54,642 nucleotides of DNA, from contig MHUO01000008.1 in the NCBI GenBank assembly GCA_001825035.1, positions 1 through 54,642 of the forward strand. The letters are read 5' to 3'. Below, in pieces: positions 18,595 through 27,206 of the stretch (within the stretch, counting starts at the first letter, position 1; each line of letters opens with the position of its first letter). The stretch comes from Candidatus Wildermuthbacteria bacterium RIFOXYD1_FULL_50_12. Its GTDB lineage: Bacteria; Patescibacteriota; Minisyncoccia; Minisyncoccales; UBA10102. Both the position numbers and the translations under genes were made by a program. Below the pieces are notes generated by a model that was not told the origin of the DNA, searched no databases, and was given only the letters and a program-made list of their open reading frames with translations.

Positions 18595-19902
18595 TTATTC
18601 AATTTCTTTCCAACTTGTTACTTCCCATCCTCCTCCCGTGCCATTCACAAACGTAACGTTCTGAAGCCCAATTTCATACACAAGGCGCGCATTATTTCCC
18701 AAACGGATACCATCCCCTGCCACTTCGCGAAGCCGAGCGTTGTTATCAATTAAGATAGTGCTATTATTGGTGTACAAAATATCTGCCTGGGCATTGTTTT
18801 TAAGGGCGATCGCTTCCGATCCTGCATCAGTGCTAGTTGAAAGATACATAAGGTAGCTTCCTGCCTGCCCAGAGCCCGAAGATACGCTATTGTTGTCAAG
18901 AAGAATTTTCCCGTCCGCAACAATAATGCCGCTCGTAGATCCATATCCGGCATCAAGGTGTACATCTGCATCGTTTTTCACGTCAATATTTCCAACAACC
19001 CATAAGGTACCGGTGACTACCAATGTTGCGCCGTTATCTACGAGAAGGTTACCAGTGATTTTCTTTCGCCCAAGCGATACGGTTGTAAATGCAGGCACTG
19101 TATAGTCCCCAGTAATTGTCCCGCCGGCCGCTGCAGTATCCTTCCATCCCTGGATGAGAGCTGGATCGTCAAATGGCAAAGGAATGGAAGCTGGGGGCGC
19201 ACCAAGAGGCGTATCGATGGCACCGCAACCATTGCTTGTATTTGCATTTAAATCGTTCACAATAAGCACCTCTTCACAAATATCAACAGTGGCATTCCCA
19301 TTGACAAATGGCGGAGAGGCACCTCCACAACCAGCTGTGCAGTACAATCTTCCTCCTACTTTTGCAATTTCCACAGAACCAGAAATTCCGCCAAAAATAG
19401 TTCCTATGCCCGCATTATTCCCAAGCGATACATCCCCATTTGAAAACACGTTCCCCAATACATCACTTTGATTCCCCAGTTCCAATCCGCCCTCACCTAC
19501 ATGAGCTCCGAAGAAGAATTCGGCATCTGTTGCCTTAATTTCATATACCGCTTCTGCGATCCTGACGCGCCCGAGTGAGTTTCCAGACGATGTAACGGTG
19601 CGCGAACCGAAGAACAAAGGAGAAATAGTAATTTGGGCTTGAGCAGATCCGACTTCGAGCGAATAAGGATACGCACCGGGGAGCGTCAGGGAATTATGCA
19701 AGCGCAAAAGTCCGTCTTCAAGGCCGGATTCGGCGGCGGCATACGCCCGCGCGGATTGGACGGTATTTTTGATAATACGCTGCTGAGCAAGCACGCCAAA
19801 GGCAATGCTGGTAATGATGCCCAGCATCAATACGAGCACCACAACAGCAAGGTATAAGCCCACAAATCCTCGTTCGCGCATCTTTTTCAACATCTTATTC
19901 AT
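18595..19902 (-). CDS. PilX-like pilus-associated protein with bactofilin-like repeats
   Basis: RGFVGLYLAVVVLVLMLGIITSIAFGVLAQQRIIKNTVQSARAYAAAESGLEDGL then VLGNVFSNGDVSLGNNA.. repeats. Confidence 0.7.
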   Translation of the reverse strand: MNKMLKKMRERGFVGLYLAVVVLVLMLGIITSIAFGVLAQQRIIKNTVQSARAYAAAESGLEDGLLRLHNSLTLPGAYPYSLEVGSAQAQITISPLFFGSRTVTSSGNSLGRVRIAEAVYEIKATDAEFFFGAHVGEGGLELGNQSDVLGNVFSNGDVSLGNNAGIGTIFGGISGSVEIAKVGGRLYCTAGCGGASPPFVNGNATVDICEEVLIVNDLNANTSNGCGAIDTPLGAPPASIPLPFDDPALIQGWKDTAAAGGTITGDYTVPAFTTVSLGRKKITGNLLVDNGATLVVTGTLWVVGNIDVKNDADVHLDAGYGSTSGIIVADGKILLDNNSVSSGSGQAGSYLMYLSTSTDAGSEAIALKNNAQADILYTNNSTILIDNNARLREVAGDGIRLGNNARLVYEIGLQNVTFVNGTGGGWEVTSWKEIE

Positions 19903-20419
19903 GCATCCTTAAAGAAACCGTTGTTTGCATTTCTTGGACGGCGGCCCGATACGCGGCTCCCAGCGTTATTTGAATTGACCTAGCGGATCCCGTCTGCACG
20001 GGCGCAAACTCAAGGTTTTGAATCTCAATCTTTTCTGTAGTAATCGCAAGAGGTAACTGAGATTCTCGTTTCACGCAAAGCCGCGTGCCGCAAAGGAAAA
20101 AATCAATATACGTGGAGGATTCGTCGGCAGGAACGCTGTTTCTCGTTTTAAGAGAAAGTTGACCCGGACTGCTCTCAAACACGCTCGTGGGCGCATACAC
20201 GCTCTGGGCCTCTCTGATTTCATTGCTCATGAGGATGAGCGCATGCTCAATGTTCGCGGCCAGCTCGTTTTTCACGTGAACCTCGTTGCTTGCGCGCACA
20301 AGCCACACCAACATCGCGGCAACCGTTCCGATCACCAGCACGAGCGAAGCAACATATATGAGCATTTCAATCAGAGTGAACCCGCCAAATTTTTTTTCTT
20401 TTTTCTTTTCTCTTTTCAT
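19895..20419 (-). CDS. Type IV prepilin (PilW-like)
   Basis: KKFGGFTLIEMLIYVASLVLVIGT class III signal; start at MKREKKK. Confidence 0.85.
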   Translation of the reverse strand: MKREKKKEKKFGGFTLIEMLIYVASLVLVIGTVAAMLVWLVRASNEVHVKNELAANIEHALILMSNEIREAQSVYAPTSVFESSPGQLSLKTRNSVPADESSTYIDFFLCGTRLCVKRESQLPLAITTEKIEIQNLEFAPVQTGSARSIQITLGAAYRAAVQEMQTTVSLRMHE

Positions 20420-20426
20420 TTTCTTA

Positions 20427-20924
20427 TTACCGCCAGTTCGTGAAGTAAGCAACCAATTCTACTCGGTGAGTCCTTCCTCTTTCCTCCCACGAAACTACTG
20501 CGACTGTCTTCACGGTGTCTGGGTCAAGGCTACCGCCGCTTGGATAGATGTTGTCGCTCCCGTCGCGATATACCTCTTCAAACACGATTTGCCTTGCGAA
20601 TTCATCTATAGTCTCTGAACCAGCAACCAAAGTCCACTCGGGCGGAGGACCGCCCAACTGTTCCGGGTGATACAGATCTCCAAGCGTAAACGTCCCCAGC
20701 CCGTCAACTGACCACTCCGTACCGTCTCTTATGTTCCGCACGATTTCCAAAGCCTCCTGCGCCAAGGCGGTTGCTTGGCTTGTCTGCTGTACAACCTGCG
20801 AGGTTGCCAAAAAAAATGCGGCCAGGCCAAGAATAACCGCGAGCGAACCCACGATGATTCCTGCAATGACGACAATCTCCACAAGCGATCCTCCTCTATT
20901 ATTGAGGGATGACTGCGCTAACAT
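20427..20924 (-). CDS. Prepilin-like protein (PilV-like)
   Basis: NRGGSLVEIVVIAGIIVGSLAVILGLAAFFLA. Confidence 0.75.
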   Translation of the reverse strand: MLAQSSLNNRGGSLVEIVVIAGIIVGSLAVILGLAAFFLATSQVVQQTSQATALAQEALEIVRNIRDGTEWSVDGLGTFTLGDLYHPEQLGGPPPEWTLVAGSETIDEFARQIVFEEVYRDGSDNIYPSGGSLDPDTVKTVAVVSWEERGRTHRVELVAYFTNWR

Positions 20925-21843
20925 AGATTGATTCTCCTCCGCTTATAATTTCTCCGTCCGCGGCGTACTCAATAAGTTTCCCCGTGATATCCCCGCTCAG
21001 GGTGATACTAAGGGGTTTTGTATTGAGGCGACGATTGCGATGCACGGAAAACTGACTGTCAAATCCGCTATTAAGCACGTGGGTGTGAATCTTAAGCTTC
21101 TGTTCTTCCCCGTCCACCTCAATCGTTCCTTCCCACACAATTTGACCGCCGGCCAAATAATCGCTTATGGCGATCACCTCTGTAGCAGTGCCAAAATCCA
21201 GAATTAGTTCTTCGGTCGCAGTATCAATGGGCGGATTTCTCGTGTAGTCAATATGCACATGACGGGAGTCCTTGACGCGGTCGTCGTCGTTCGGGGCAGC
21301 GCCGCTGTCAATTTCCACGGCGCCCGAGCTCCCCACATACACAGTCCTCGCGTTGGCAGGATCTGCCTTCCCCCGCAAAATCGCGCTTCCCGGATTACCC
21401 GTGGTGCCCTGAATCCGGTTAAACACCACTTCTTGCCCTCCCCCAAAAGAAACGGCGCCAAACTCAATCGTGTCGCGAAGTTGGTATACTTCCTCGCTCA
21501 CACGCGAAAGATAGTCATCTCCCTGGAACAGCACATATCGGTGAGGGGCGACGCTCGTATCCACGTACACTCCATACCTTGCAGCCCCCTCAGAAGCAAT
21601 CGTTCTGTTTCTCGCGAGCTCTAGTACACGAGAAAGACCTCGGGCTTCCGCCTCCAGATCAGCTCCACCCCTCAGAACTGTGAGCCCAACAACGGATGAA
21701 CCCAATAACAATCCAAAAATGGCAAATACGACGAGGATTTCAACAAGTGTGAGCCCTTTCACCCCGTTAGAAATTCCCCTTCCCATGTGCTGTAGTCGTG
21801 GGAGTATCCTATTGCTTGTGAGGATGATTTCTAACGGGGTCAT
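20899..21843 (-). CDS. Type IV prepilin (GspH/PilE-like) with long leader
   Basis: NGVKGLTLVEILVVFAIFGLLLGSSVVG; leader encoded by the repeat element. Confidence 0.82.
   Translation of the reverse strand: MTPLEIILTSNRILPRLQHMGRGISNGVKGLTLVEILVVFAIFGLLLGSSVVGLTVLRGGADLEAEARGLSRVLELARNRTIASEGAARYGVYVDTSVAPHRYVLFQGDDYLSRVSEEVYQLRDTIEFGAVSFGGGQEVVFNRIQGTTGNPGSAILRGKADPANARTVYVGSSGAVEIDSGAAPNDDDRVKDSRHVHIDYTRNPPIDTATEELILDFGTATEVIAISDYLAGGQIVWEGTIEVDGEEQKLKIHTHVLNSGFDSQFSVHRNRRLNTKPLSITLSGDITGKLIEYAADGEIISGGESIYVSAVIPQ
21761..21840 (-). repeat. 80-bp MITE-like element with 14-bp terminal inverted repeats (accccgttagaaat / atttctaacggggt)
   Basis: Arms 21761-21774 and 21827-21840, 52-nt interior; arms share 11/14 bases with the element at 11794. 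Confidence 0.78.
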
Positions 21844-23063
21844 TGAATTGCTGAAAGCATGCCGTAAATCGGTTGTATCATAGAAATTGCGAAAAATCCG
21901 ACTGCGGCTCCGATGAGAAGCATTACGATAGGCTCAATAACAGAAGTTAAATTTTTGGTGACCTGATTCACTTCTTCTTCATAAAAATCGGCGAGTTTTG
22001 CAAGAATGTTGCCCGTTTCTCCGGTCTCTTCTCCCACCTCCACCATCTGAACAACCGCGACAGGGTACAGATGCGCGTATTCTTTCAGCGCCCCGGAAAG
22101 CTTCTCTCCCTTTCCCACCCGTTGCGCACAGACGGAAAGAGAATCGCTGAAATACGTATTCCCCAGAACGCGGGAGGTGATCTCTAAAGATCGCATAATG
22201 GGTACGCCAGAGGCAATTAGAGAACTCAGGGTCCTTGTCATGAGCGCAGCGTTCAGCTTTATCACGATGCCGCCGAGCAAGGGCGCCCGCAGTAAAAAGG
22301 CGTCAAACGCCCGCTTGCCAGGTTTTGTTTTTATCGCCCGAAACGCGAGCACCAGCAGTAAAAACAGCACGGGGAAGGCAATATACCAACGCTCCGAGAG
22401 AAAAGTTCCGATGGCAACCACCACTCGCGTGGTCAAGGGAAGGGGGACTTCAAGTTCCTCAAAGGTCTGAGCAAGCAAAGGGATCACGACCATGAGCATG
22501 AGCGTTCCCACTCCTAACATCGCGACAATCACGACCGAGGGATACATTAAGGCGCCCACCACTCTTGATCGCAATTCATGAGAACGCTCAAGCTGCAGGC
22601 TAAGCTGCGAAAGCACTTGCTCTAAGGTGCCTGACTCCTCGCCCACCTTAATCATATTGGTAAAAAGATCGGGGAAAACCGAAGGATGATTCTCCATCGC
22701 CTCAGAAAGACTTTTCCCTTCCAGCACTTCCTTCTTTACATCCGAAAGAATGGCTCTGAATCCCTTATTGCTCGTCTGGGCAGAAAGGATATCCAGGGCC
22801 TTTGGAAGCGGGACACCAGCCGCAACCATCACCTGAAGATTTCTCGTGAATAAAAACTTATCGGTAAGGGAAACACGTCGCATCCCCTTGAGAAAGGAGA
22901 GCGGAGAGCGCATTCTGCCTCCCTCTTCCCCCGTCTTTACCGTGGTCAGCAAATATCCTTTTTCCCGAAGAATGCGGGCCAATCGGCGTTCATCCGCCGC
23001 GATCTCAGAGCCAGAGATTTTCTCGCCGGTTGAAGTAATTGCGGTATAAAAATACTTAGGCAT
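21840..23063 (-). CDS. pilC: Type IV pilus inner-membrane platform protein PilC/GspF
   Basis: FTRNLQVMVAAGVPLPKALDIL, MIKVGEESGTLEQVLSQL, EVGEETGETGNILAKLADFYEEEV. Confidence 0.95.
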   Translation of the reverse strand: MPKYFYTAITSTGEKISGSEIAADERRLARILREKGYLLTTVKTGEEGGRMRSPLSFLKGMRRVSLTDKFLFTRNLQVMVAAGVPLPKALDILSAQTSNKGFRAILSDVKKEVLEGKSLSEAMENHPSVFPDLFTNMIKVGEESGTLEQVLSQLSLQLERSHELRSRVVGALMYPSVVIVAMLGVGTLMLMVVIPLLAQTFEELEVPLPLTTRVVVAIGTFLSERWYIAFPVLFLLLVLAFRAIKTKPGKRAFDAFLLRAPLLGGIVIKLNAALMTRTLSSLIASGVPIMRSLEITSRVLGNTYFSDSLSVCAQRVGKGEKLSGALKEYAHLYPVAVVQMVEVGEETGETGNILAKLADFYEEEVNQVTKNLTSVIEPIVMLLIGAAVGFFAISMIQPIYGMLSAIQ

Positions 23064-23066
23064 GCG

Positions 23067-24821
23067 TTACTCGGTAATTACTCTGAGCACTTCTTCAATC
23101 GTAGTTAACCCTTGGGCGGCTTTCACAATTCCATCTTCCACCATCGTCACCATCCCCTCCTGCTCTGCCTGCCCTTGAATCTTGTCTGAGGTGGCGCGGG
23201 AGACAATGAGCTCCTTTATGCTTTCGGTAACGGGTAGTACTTCGTAGATGCCGATTCTGCCTTGATATCCGTCGGGCGCTTCGGAACTCGGTCTGGGCTT
23301 GAAAAAGACAACATCCTGAAGGGTTTCTTTCGGCTTGATGATTTTTTCCTTCAAAAGCAGATCAATCACTTTTTTCTCATTGCAGTACTCTGCCAAATCC
23401 TGCACGTCTTTGGCAGAAAGCTTGTATTTTTCTTTTTCCCCGGAGAGACGCCGTACTAAACGCTGCGCTATAACCGCATTCAGGGTGGAAGAAATTAAAA
23501 AGGGCTCTGCCCCCATATCAAGGAGGCGCGGGATACTCCCTGCCGCGCTGTTTGTGTGAAGCGTGGAGAGCACCAAGTGGCCAGTGAGAGCGGCGTTAAT
23601 TGCAAGGTTTGCGGTTTCCTGATCGCGAATCTCTCCCACCATCAAAATGTCGGGATCTTGACGGAGGAGAGAGCGCAGGCCCGAGGCGAACGTGAGGCCC
23701 ACTTTGGGGTTTATCTGCGTCTGGTTCACACGGGGCATCCGATACTCAATGGGATCTTCCACCGTGGAAATATTCACCTCAGGAGTATTGAGGAGTTCCA
23801 TCATGGTGTACAAAGTCGTCGTTTTTCCGGAACCCGTAGGGCCGGTCACGAGAATCATGCCCACTGGTCTCTTCAGGTTTTGCTGCACGTGCTCTAATGC
23901 CTCTCCCCGAAATCCGAGTTCTTCCAGCGAAAATGCCTGAGATCCTTCTGCCAGCAAACGCATCACCACTTTCTCTCCGTCAAATACCGGCAACGCGGAA
24001 ACGCGAGCTGAATATTTATATTCATCGGTCTCAATTTTAAATCTGCCGTCTTGGGGCAGACGGTGTTCGTCAAGCTTTAAACTCGCGAGCACTTTGATGC
24101 GCGCCACGATGCCAGCTGACGCCTGCTTGGGTAGTACCATAGCATCGCGCAGAATGCCGTCGATCCGGTAGCGCACCACAACTTCTTTCTCTGTGGGTTC
24201 AATATGAATATCGGAGGCACGCTGCAAAATAGCATGCTTCAAAAGCGTGTCCACAATGCGAATAACCGGAAGTTCCTGTGCAACCTTCTGCAGCTCTTCT
24301 TGACCCTTGTCGGATTCTCCCTCTCCCTCCTGAAAGGACTTGATGCCTGTTACCTCTTTTTGAATAATGTCTCCAAATTCTGCCTGAAGCGTTTTTGAAT
24401 ACTGCTGGAGCACATACCTGATGCTTTCTTGCGTAGTGAGGCGAGGAAGAATCTTGAGGTTCGCCTTCTTTTTAATAAAATCAATGGTCGCGAGGTCATC
24501 CGGATCCAGCATCGCAACCTCCAGCTCCTGTCCTCTTTTCCGGAAGGCGACGATATTGTGAGCCTTGGCAACGGGTTCTGGAATAATTTTGAGCACCGCA
24601 GGGTCAATTTTTTCTTTCTCAAGATTTACAAACGGGATCCCCAAAATATATCCTTCCAGCTTCGTCAATTCTTCTTCCGACACAAGTCCGTCTGCGAGCA
24701 GTATCTCTTTCAACCCTTTGTCTGATTTTTTCGCCTTGCTCAAGGCGGCCTTAAGATCTTTTTCTTTGACCAAACCCGCATCCAAAAGAAACGCTTTCAA
24801 TTGTGCCTCGTCAACGCGCAT
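23067..24821 (-). CDS. pilB: Type IV pilus extension ATPase PilB/GspE
   Basis: RASDIHIEPTEKEVVVRYRIDG, GPTGSGKTTTLYTMM, RSLLRQDPDILMVGEIRDQETANLAINAALTGHLVLSTLHTN. Confidence 0.96.
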   Translation of the reverse strand: MRVDEAQLKAFLLDAGLVKEKDLKAALSKAKKSDKGLKEILLADGLVSEEELTKLEGYILGIPFVNLEKEKIDPAVLKIIPEPVAKAHNIVAFRKRGQELEVAMLDPDDLATIDFIKKKANLKILPRLTTQESIRYVLQQYSKTLQAEFGDIIQKEVTGIKSFQEGEGESDKGQEELQKVAQELPVIRIVDTLLKHAILQRASDIHIEPTEKEVVVRYRIDGILRDAMVLPKQASAGIVARIKVLASLKLDEHRLPQDGRFKIETDEYKYSARVSALPVFDGEKVVMRLLAEGSQAFSLEELGFRGEALEHVQQNLKRPVGMILVTGPTGSGKTTTLYTMMELLNTPEVNISTVEDPIEYRMPRVNQTQINPKVGLTFASGLRSLLRQDPDILMVGEIRDQETANLAINAALTGHLVLSTLHTNSAAGSIPRLLDMGAEPFLISSTLNAVIAQRLVRRLSGEKEKYKLSAKDVQDLAEYCNEKKVIDLLLKEKIIKPKETLQDVVFFKPRPSSEAPDGYQGRIGIYEVLPVTESIKELIVSRATSDKIQGQAEQEGMVTMVEDGIVKAAQGLTTIEEVLRVITE

Positions 24822-24833
24822 GGGAAATTACGC

Positions 24834-25205
24834 CTACGCCTCTTCCGTTGCTTTTTTAACCATATCCACAACCTCTTGCAGGTCGTAGTTTGACTTCACG
24901 AGGTATGTTCTCGCTCCCAAGTCAATTGCTTTTTGAATATCCTCCATCTGCTCGAGATTAGTGAGCACAATCACGGGAATATCTTTTGTCGCTTCGTCCG
25001 CCTTGAGGGCTTTCAGCACCTCAAAGCCGTCCATCTTGGGAAGCACCAGATCAAGCAACACAAGATCCGGCCTTTTCTCTTTTGCAAGACGCAATCCGAT
25101 TTCTCCGTCCAGCGCCGAAATGATGGTAAACTCTTCTTTTTCGAGCGCATCGGAAAACGTTTTGTGAATTGCGGACTCGTCTTCTATGAACAAGATTGTT
25201 TTCAT
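24834..25205 (-). CDS. CheY-like response regulator
   Basis: MKTILFIEDESAIHKTF..LVLLDLVLPKMDGFEVL..IPVIVLTNL; start corrected from 25346. Confidence 0.93.
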   Translation of the reverse strand: MKTILFIEDESAIHKTFSDALEKEEFTIISALDGEIGLRLAKEKRPDLVLLDLVLPKMDGFEVLKALKADEATKDIPVIVLTNLEQMEDIQKAIDLGARTYLVKSNYDLQEVVDMVKKATEEA

Positions 25206-25209
25206 GTTC

Positions 25210-26250
25210 TCAATTATGTTGCGCTTTCCCTCGCGTTTTTGTCCGGCCCGCCTCGACTCGCCCGTGCCGCTGGCGAGGCTGGAGGGGCAGCGTGAACCAA
25301 AACGTCGACCCTTTATCTTCCACGGAGCGGAATCCAATTGTCCCACCCGTGCTCTCCAACAGCGATTTCACGATAAATAGCCCGAGGCCCGACCCTTCGG
25401 TCTGGCGACGCACCGCGTTGGTGGAACGAAAGAACTTCTGAAAAATGAACTTCTGGTCGTGCGCCGGAATGCCCACGCCGTTATCTTCTACCTCCACGCG
25501 CACGCTCTGTTCTTCCGGCCGGTACCGAATCACCATGAGATTCTTCCGCCTGTTTTCCGCGGGCACCGCGCTCTCGTCTTTCCAAGCGTATCTGATGGCG
25601 TTGTCCACCAAATTCCCCAGCACATGGCGCACAAGCGAGGGATCGTTAAAGATCTCGGGAACGTGCGTGCCCTCTATTCTTATCTCGATGTTTGAGGCCT
25701 GGGAGGCCGACCGAAATTCCAACAGCACCTGTTTGATGACTTCCTCGAGATCAAATTCTTTTTCCTGAAAAGGAAACGTCCCCTGTTCCACCCGGGAAAC
25801 CGTGAGCAAATCGTTCACCAGCTCGTGCATTCTGCCGATATTTTCCTTCAAGATATGAAAATAGCTTGTTTCCTGCTCGTTCCGCACAGCTCCCTCTCCC
25901 ATTAAAAAATCCAGGCCCCACTTTAAATTGGTGAGGGGAGAACGAAGCTGATGGGAAACGATGCTGATAAACTCGGTCTTCAGGCGGTTGGCTTCGGCCA
26001 GCTGCTCAAAGCTTCGCGTAATGATAAACGCAATGGACATTAATACCCCTGTAAGCGCCAGGATGAGGAGCACTGTAATCTGGGGGTCTGCAATATATTG
26101 TCTTCCGATGGCGAAAGACGCAATTACCGAAACAATGATAAGCAGCCCCATCATCAAAAAAAGAAACTGGGGACACTGCCACAAGAGGGTGCCGTATTTT
26201 CTGCATTCCTGGACAACGTTCATCTTCTGGAAAAATTCGCGAAACGTCAT
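25210..26250 (-). CDS. Membrane sensor histidine kinase
   Basis: FISIVSHQLRSPLTNLKWGLDFL, NLVDNAIRYAW, VEDNGVGIP, GSGLGLFIVKSLLE. Confidence 0.94.
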   Translation of the reverse strand: MTFREFFQKMNVVQECRKYGTLLWQCPQFLFLMMGLLIIVSVIASFAIGRQYIADPQITVLLILALTGVLMSIAFIITRSFEQLAEANRLKTEFISIVSHQLRSPLTNLKWGLDFLMGEGAVRNEQETSYFHILKENIGRMHELVNDLLTVSRVEQGTFPFQEKEFDLEEVIKQVLLEFRSASQASNIEIRIEGTHVPEIFNDPSLVRHVLGNLVDNAIRYAWKDESAVPAENRRKNLMVIRYRPEEQSVRVEVEDNGVGIPAHDQKFIFQKFFRSTNAVRRQTEGSGLGLFIVKSLLESTGGTIGFRSVEDKGSTFWFTLPLQPRQRHGRVEAGRTKTRGKAQHN

Positions 26251-26309
26251 TCAGAAATTATACCACGTCTTGAGAAAAGTACGCAAAAATGCTATACAAA
26301 ATCCACAAT

Positions 26310-26380
26310 CGGGATGTGGTGTAACGGCAGCACGCGTCCTTTGGGAGGATGTAGTTCGAGTTCGAATCTCGACATCCCGA
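26310..26380 (+). tRNA. tRNA-Pro(UGG)
   Basis: C1:G72 acceptor cgggatg/catcccg; anticodon loop ttTGGga. Confidence 0.88.
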
Positions 26381-26381
26381 C

Positions 26382-26452
26382 GCGGGTGTAGCACAGTGGT
26401 AGTGCATCAGGTTTCCAACCTGACCACGTGGGTTCGATTCCCATCACCCGCT
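26382..26452 (+). tRNA. tRNA-Gly(UCC)
   Basis: Acceptor gcgggtg/cacccgc; anticodon loop ttTCCaa. Confidence 0.9.
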
Positions 26453-26464
26453 CCACAAAAAATC

Positions 26465-26505
26465 AAGATGAAACGAAAAATGGGAAAGCCGGCTTTCCTA
26501 TTTTT
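26465..26505. repeat. Left copy of 41-bp direct repeat (terminator hairpin)
   Basis: aagatgaaacgaaaaatgggaaagccggctttcctattttt; 39/41 identical to 30971-31011. Confidence 0.9.
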
Positions 26506-26758
26506 GGGGGCGGTACACCACCCCTCTCCCGATATCACCCACCTGCTCAATCTTTCCCTCTTTCTCCAGTTCTGTTGTATAGTTTACGGCCGATCGGCGC
26601 GAGACGGCCAAAACCGCACGGATGTCGGAATTGCTCAGTTCTCCTTTTCCCTGCAAGAGGTCAAGAATCTTTTGCTTGTTGTCTTGCTTCTGCACGGTCT
26701 GGTCCAGCACAAACCCGCAAATCCCCATGGCTTTTTCCCTCGCCGGCCTATACAGCAA
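26498..26758 (-). CDS. Small winged-helix DNA-binding protein
   Basis: QKILDLLQGKGELSNSDIRAVLAVSRRSAVNYTTELEKEGKIEQVGDIGRGVVYRPQK; possible start 26728. Confidence 0.7.
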   Translation of the reverse strand: MLYRPAREKAMGICGFVLDQTVQKQDNKQKILDLLQGKGELSNSDIRAVLAVSRRSAVNYTTELEKEGKIEQVGDIGRGVVYRPQK

Positions 26759-26828
26759 CTACAGCAACAGAACAACAACCCCAATTCCGATAACAACCAA
26801 AATCGTCTGGGGCATCTTTCACTCTATC

Positions 26829-26856
26829 AAAAAACCGCCCTTTTGGCGATTTTTTG
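26829..26856 (-). terminator. Intrinsic terminator
   Basis: Minus strand aatcgccaaaagggcggttttttg. Confidence 0.7.
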
Positions 26857-26892
26857 CCCGCCTGTCGGAGATAGGACGAAAGGAAGTTTGAG

Positions 26893-27186
26893 CTACGTCA
26901 ATCGTTTCTTCCCTTTATACAGTTTTATCTTGCGTTCTTCTCCATACTCCAATGCTGGTTCGGTGAATCCGCTTTTGCTAATAAACTTCGTTACGCCCTT
27001 CCTACGCGCCTTCACAACTTCTGGTCTGGGGACTGGCTGTTTCCAATCCTTGATTTCCAGCTTCTGCCTTCCTTTCTCTGCATCAGGATTACCTGGGCCA
27101 CCTATGTGTTTTGCCCCATGATCCCTCGCCTTCTTTCTTTCGTAGTTGACGCCTCGCCTTTGAGGCTGACCTTTCCTGTTATTCAT
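26893..27186 (-). CDS. Putative minimal PD-(D/E)XK nuclease-like protein
   Basis: HIGGPGNPDAEKGRQKLEIKDWKQPVPRPEVVKARRKG: GG..NPD..EIK arrangement. Confidence 0.5.
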   Translation of the reverse strand: MNNRKGQPQRRGVNYERKKARDHGAKHIGGPGNPDAEKGRQKLEIKDWKQPVPRPEVVKARRKGVTKFISKSGFTEPALEYGEERKIKLYKGKKRLT

Positions 27187-27206
27187 AAATAATATAGAAG
27201 GTTCTT

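Noticed and set aside
25240-25300. gcctcg...cgaggc in the histidine kinase C-terminus as another palindromic element
   Set aside because: Stem is short and the sequence does not match either palindrome family closely enough.
25961-27121. 386-aa plus ORF spanning two tRNAs and the terminator repeat
   Set aside because: Contains tRNA-Pro, tRNA-Gly and a terminator; cannot be a real CDS.
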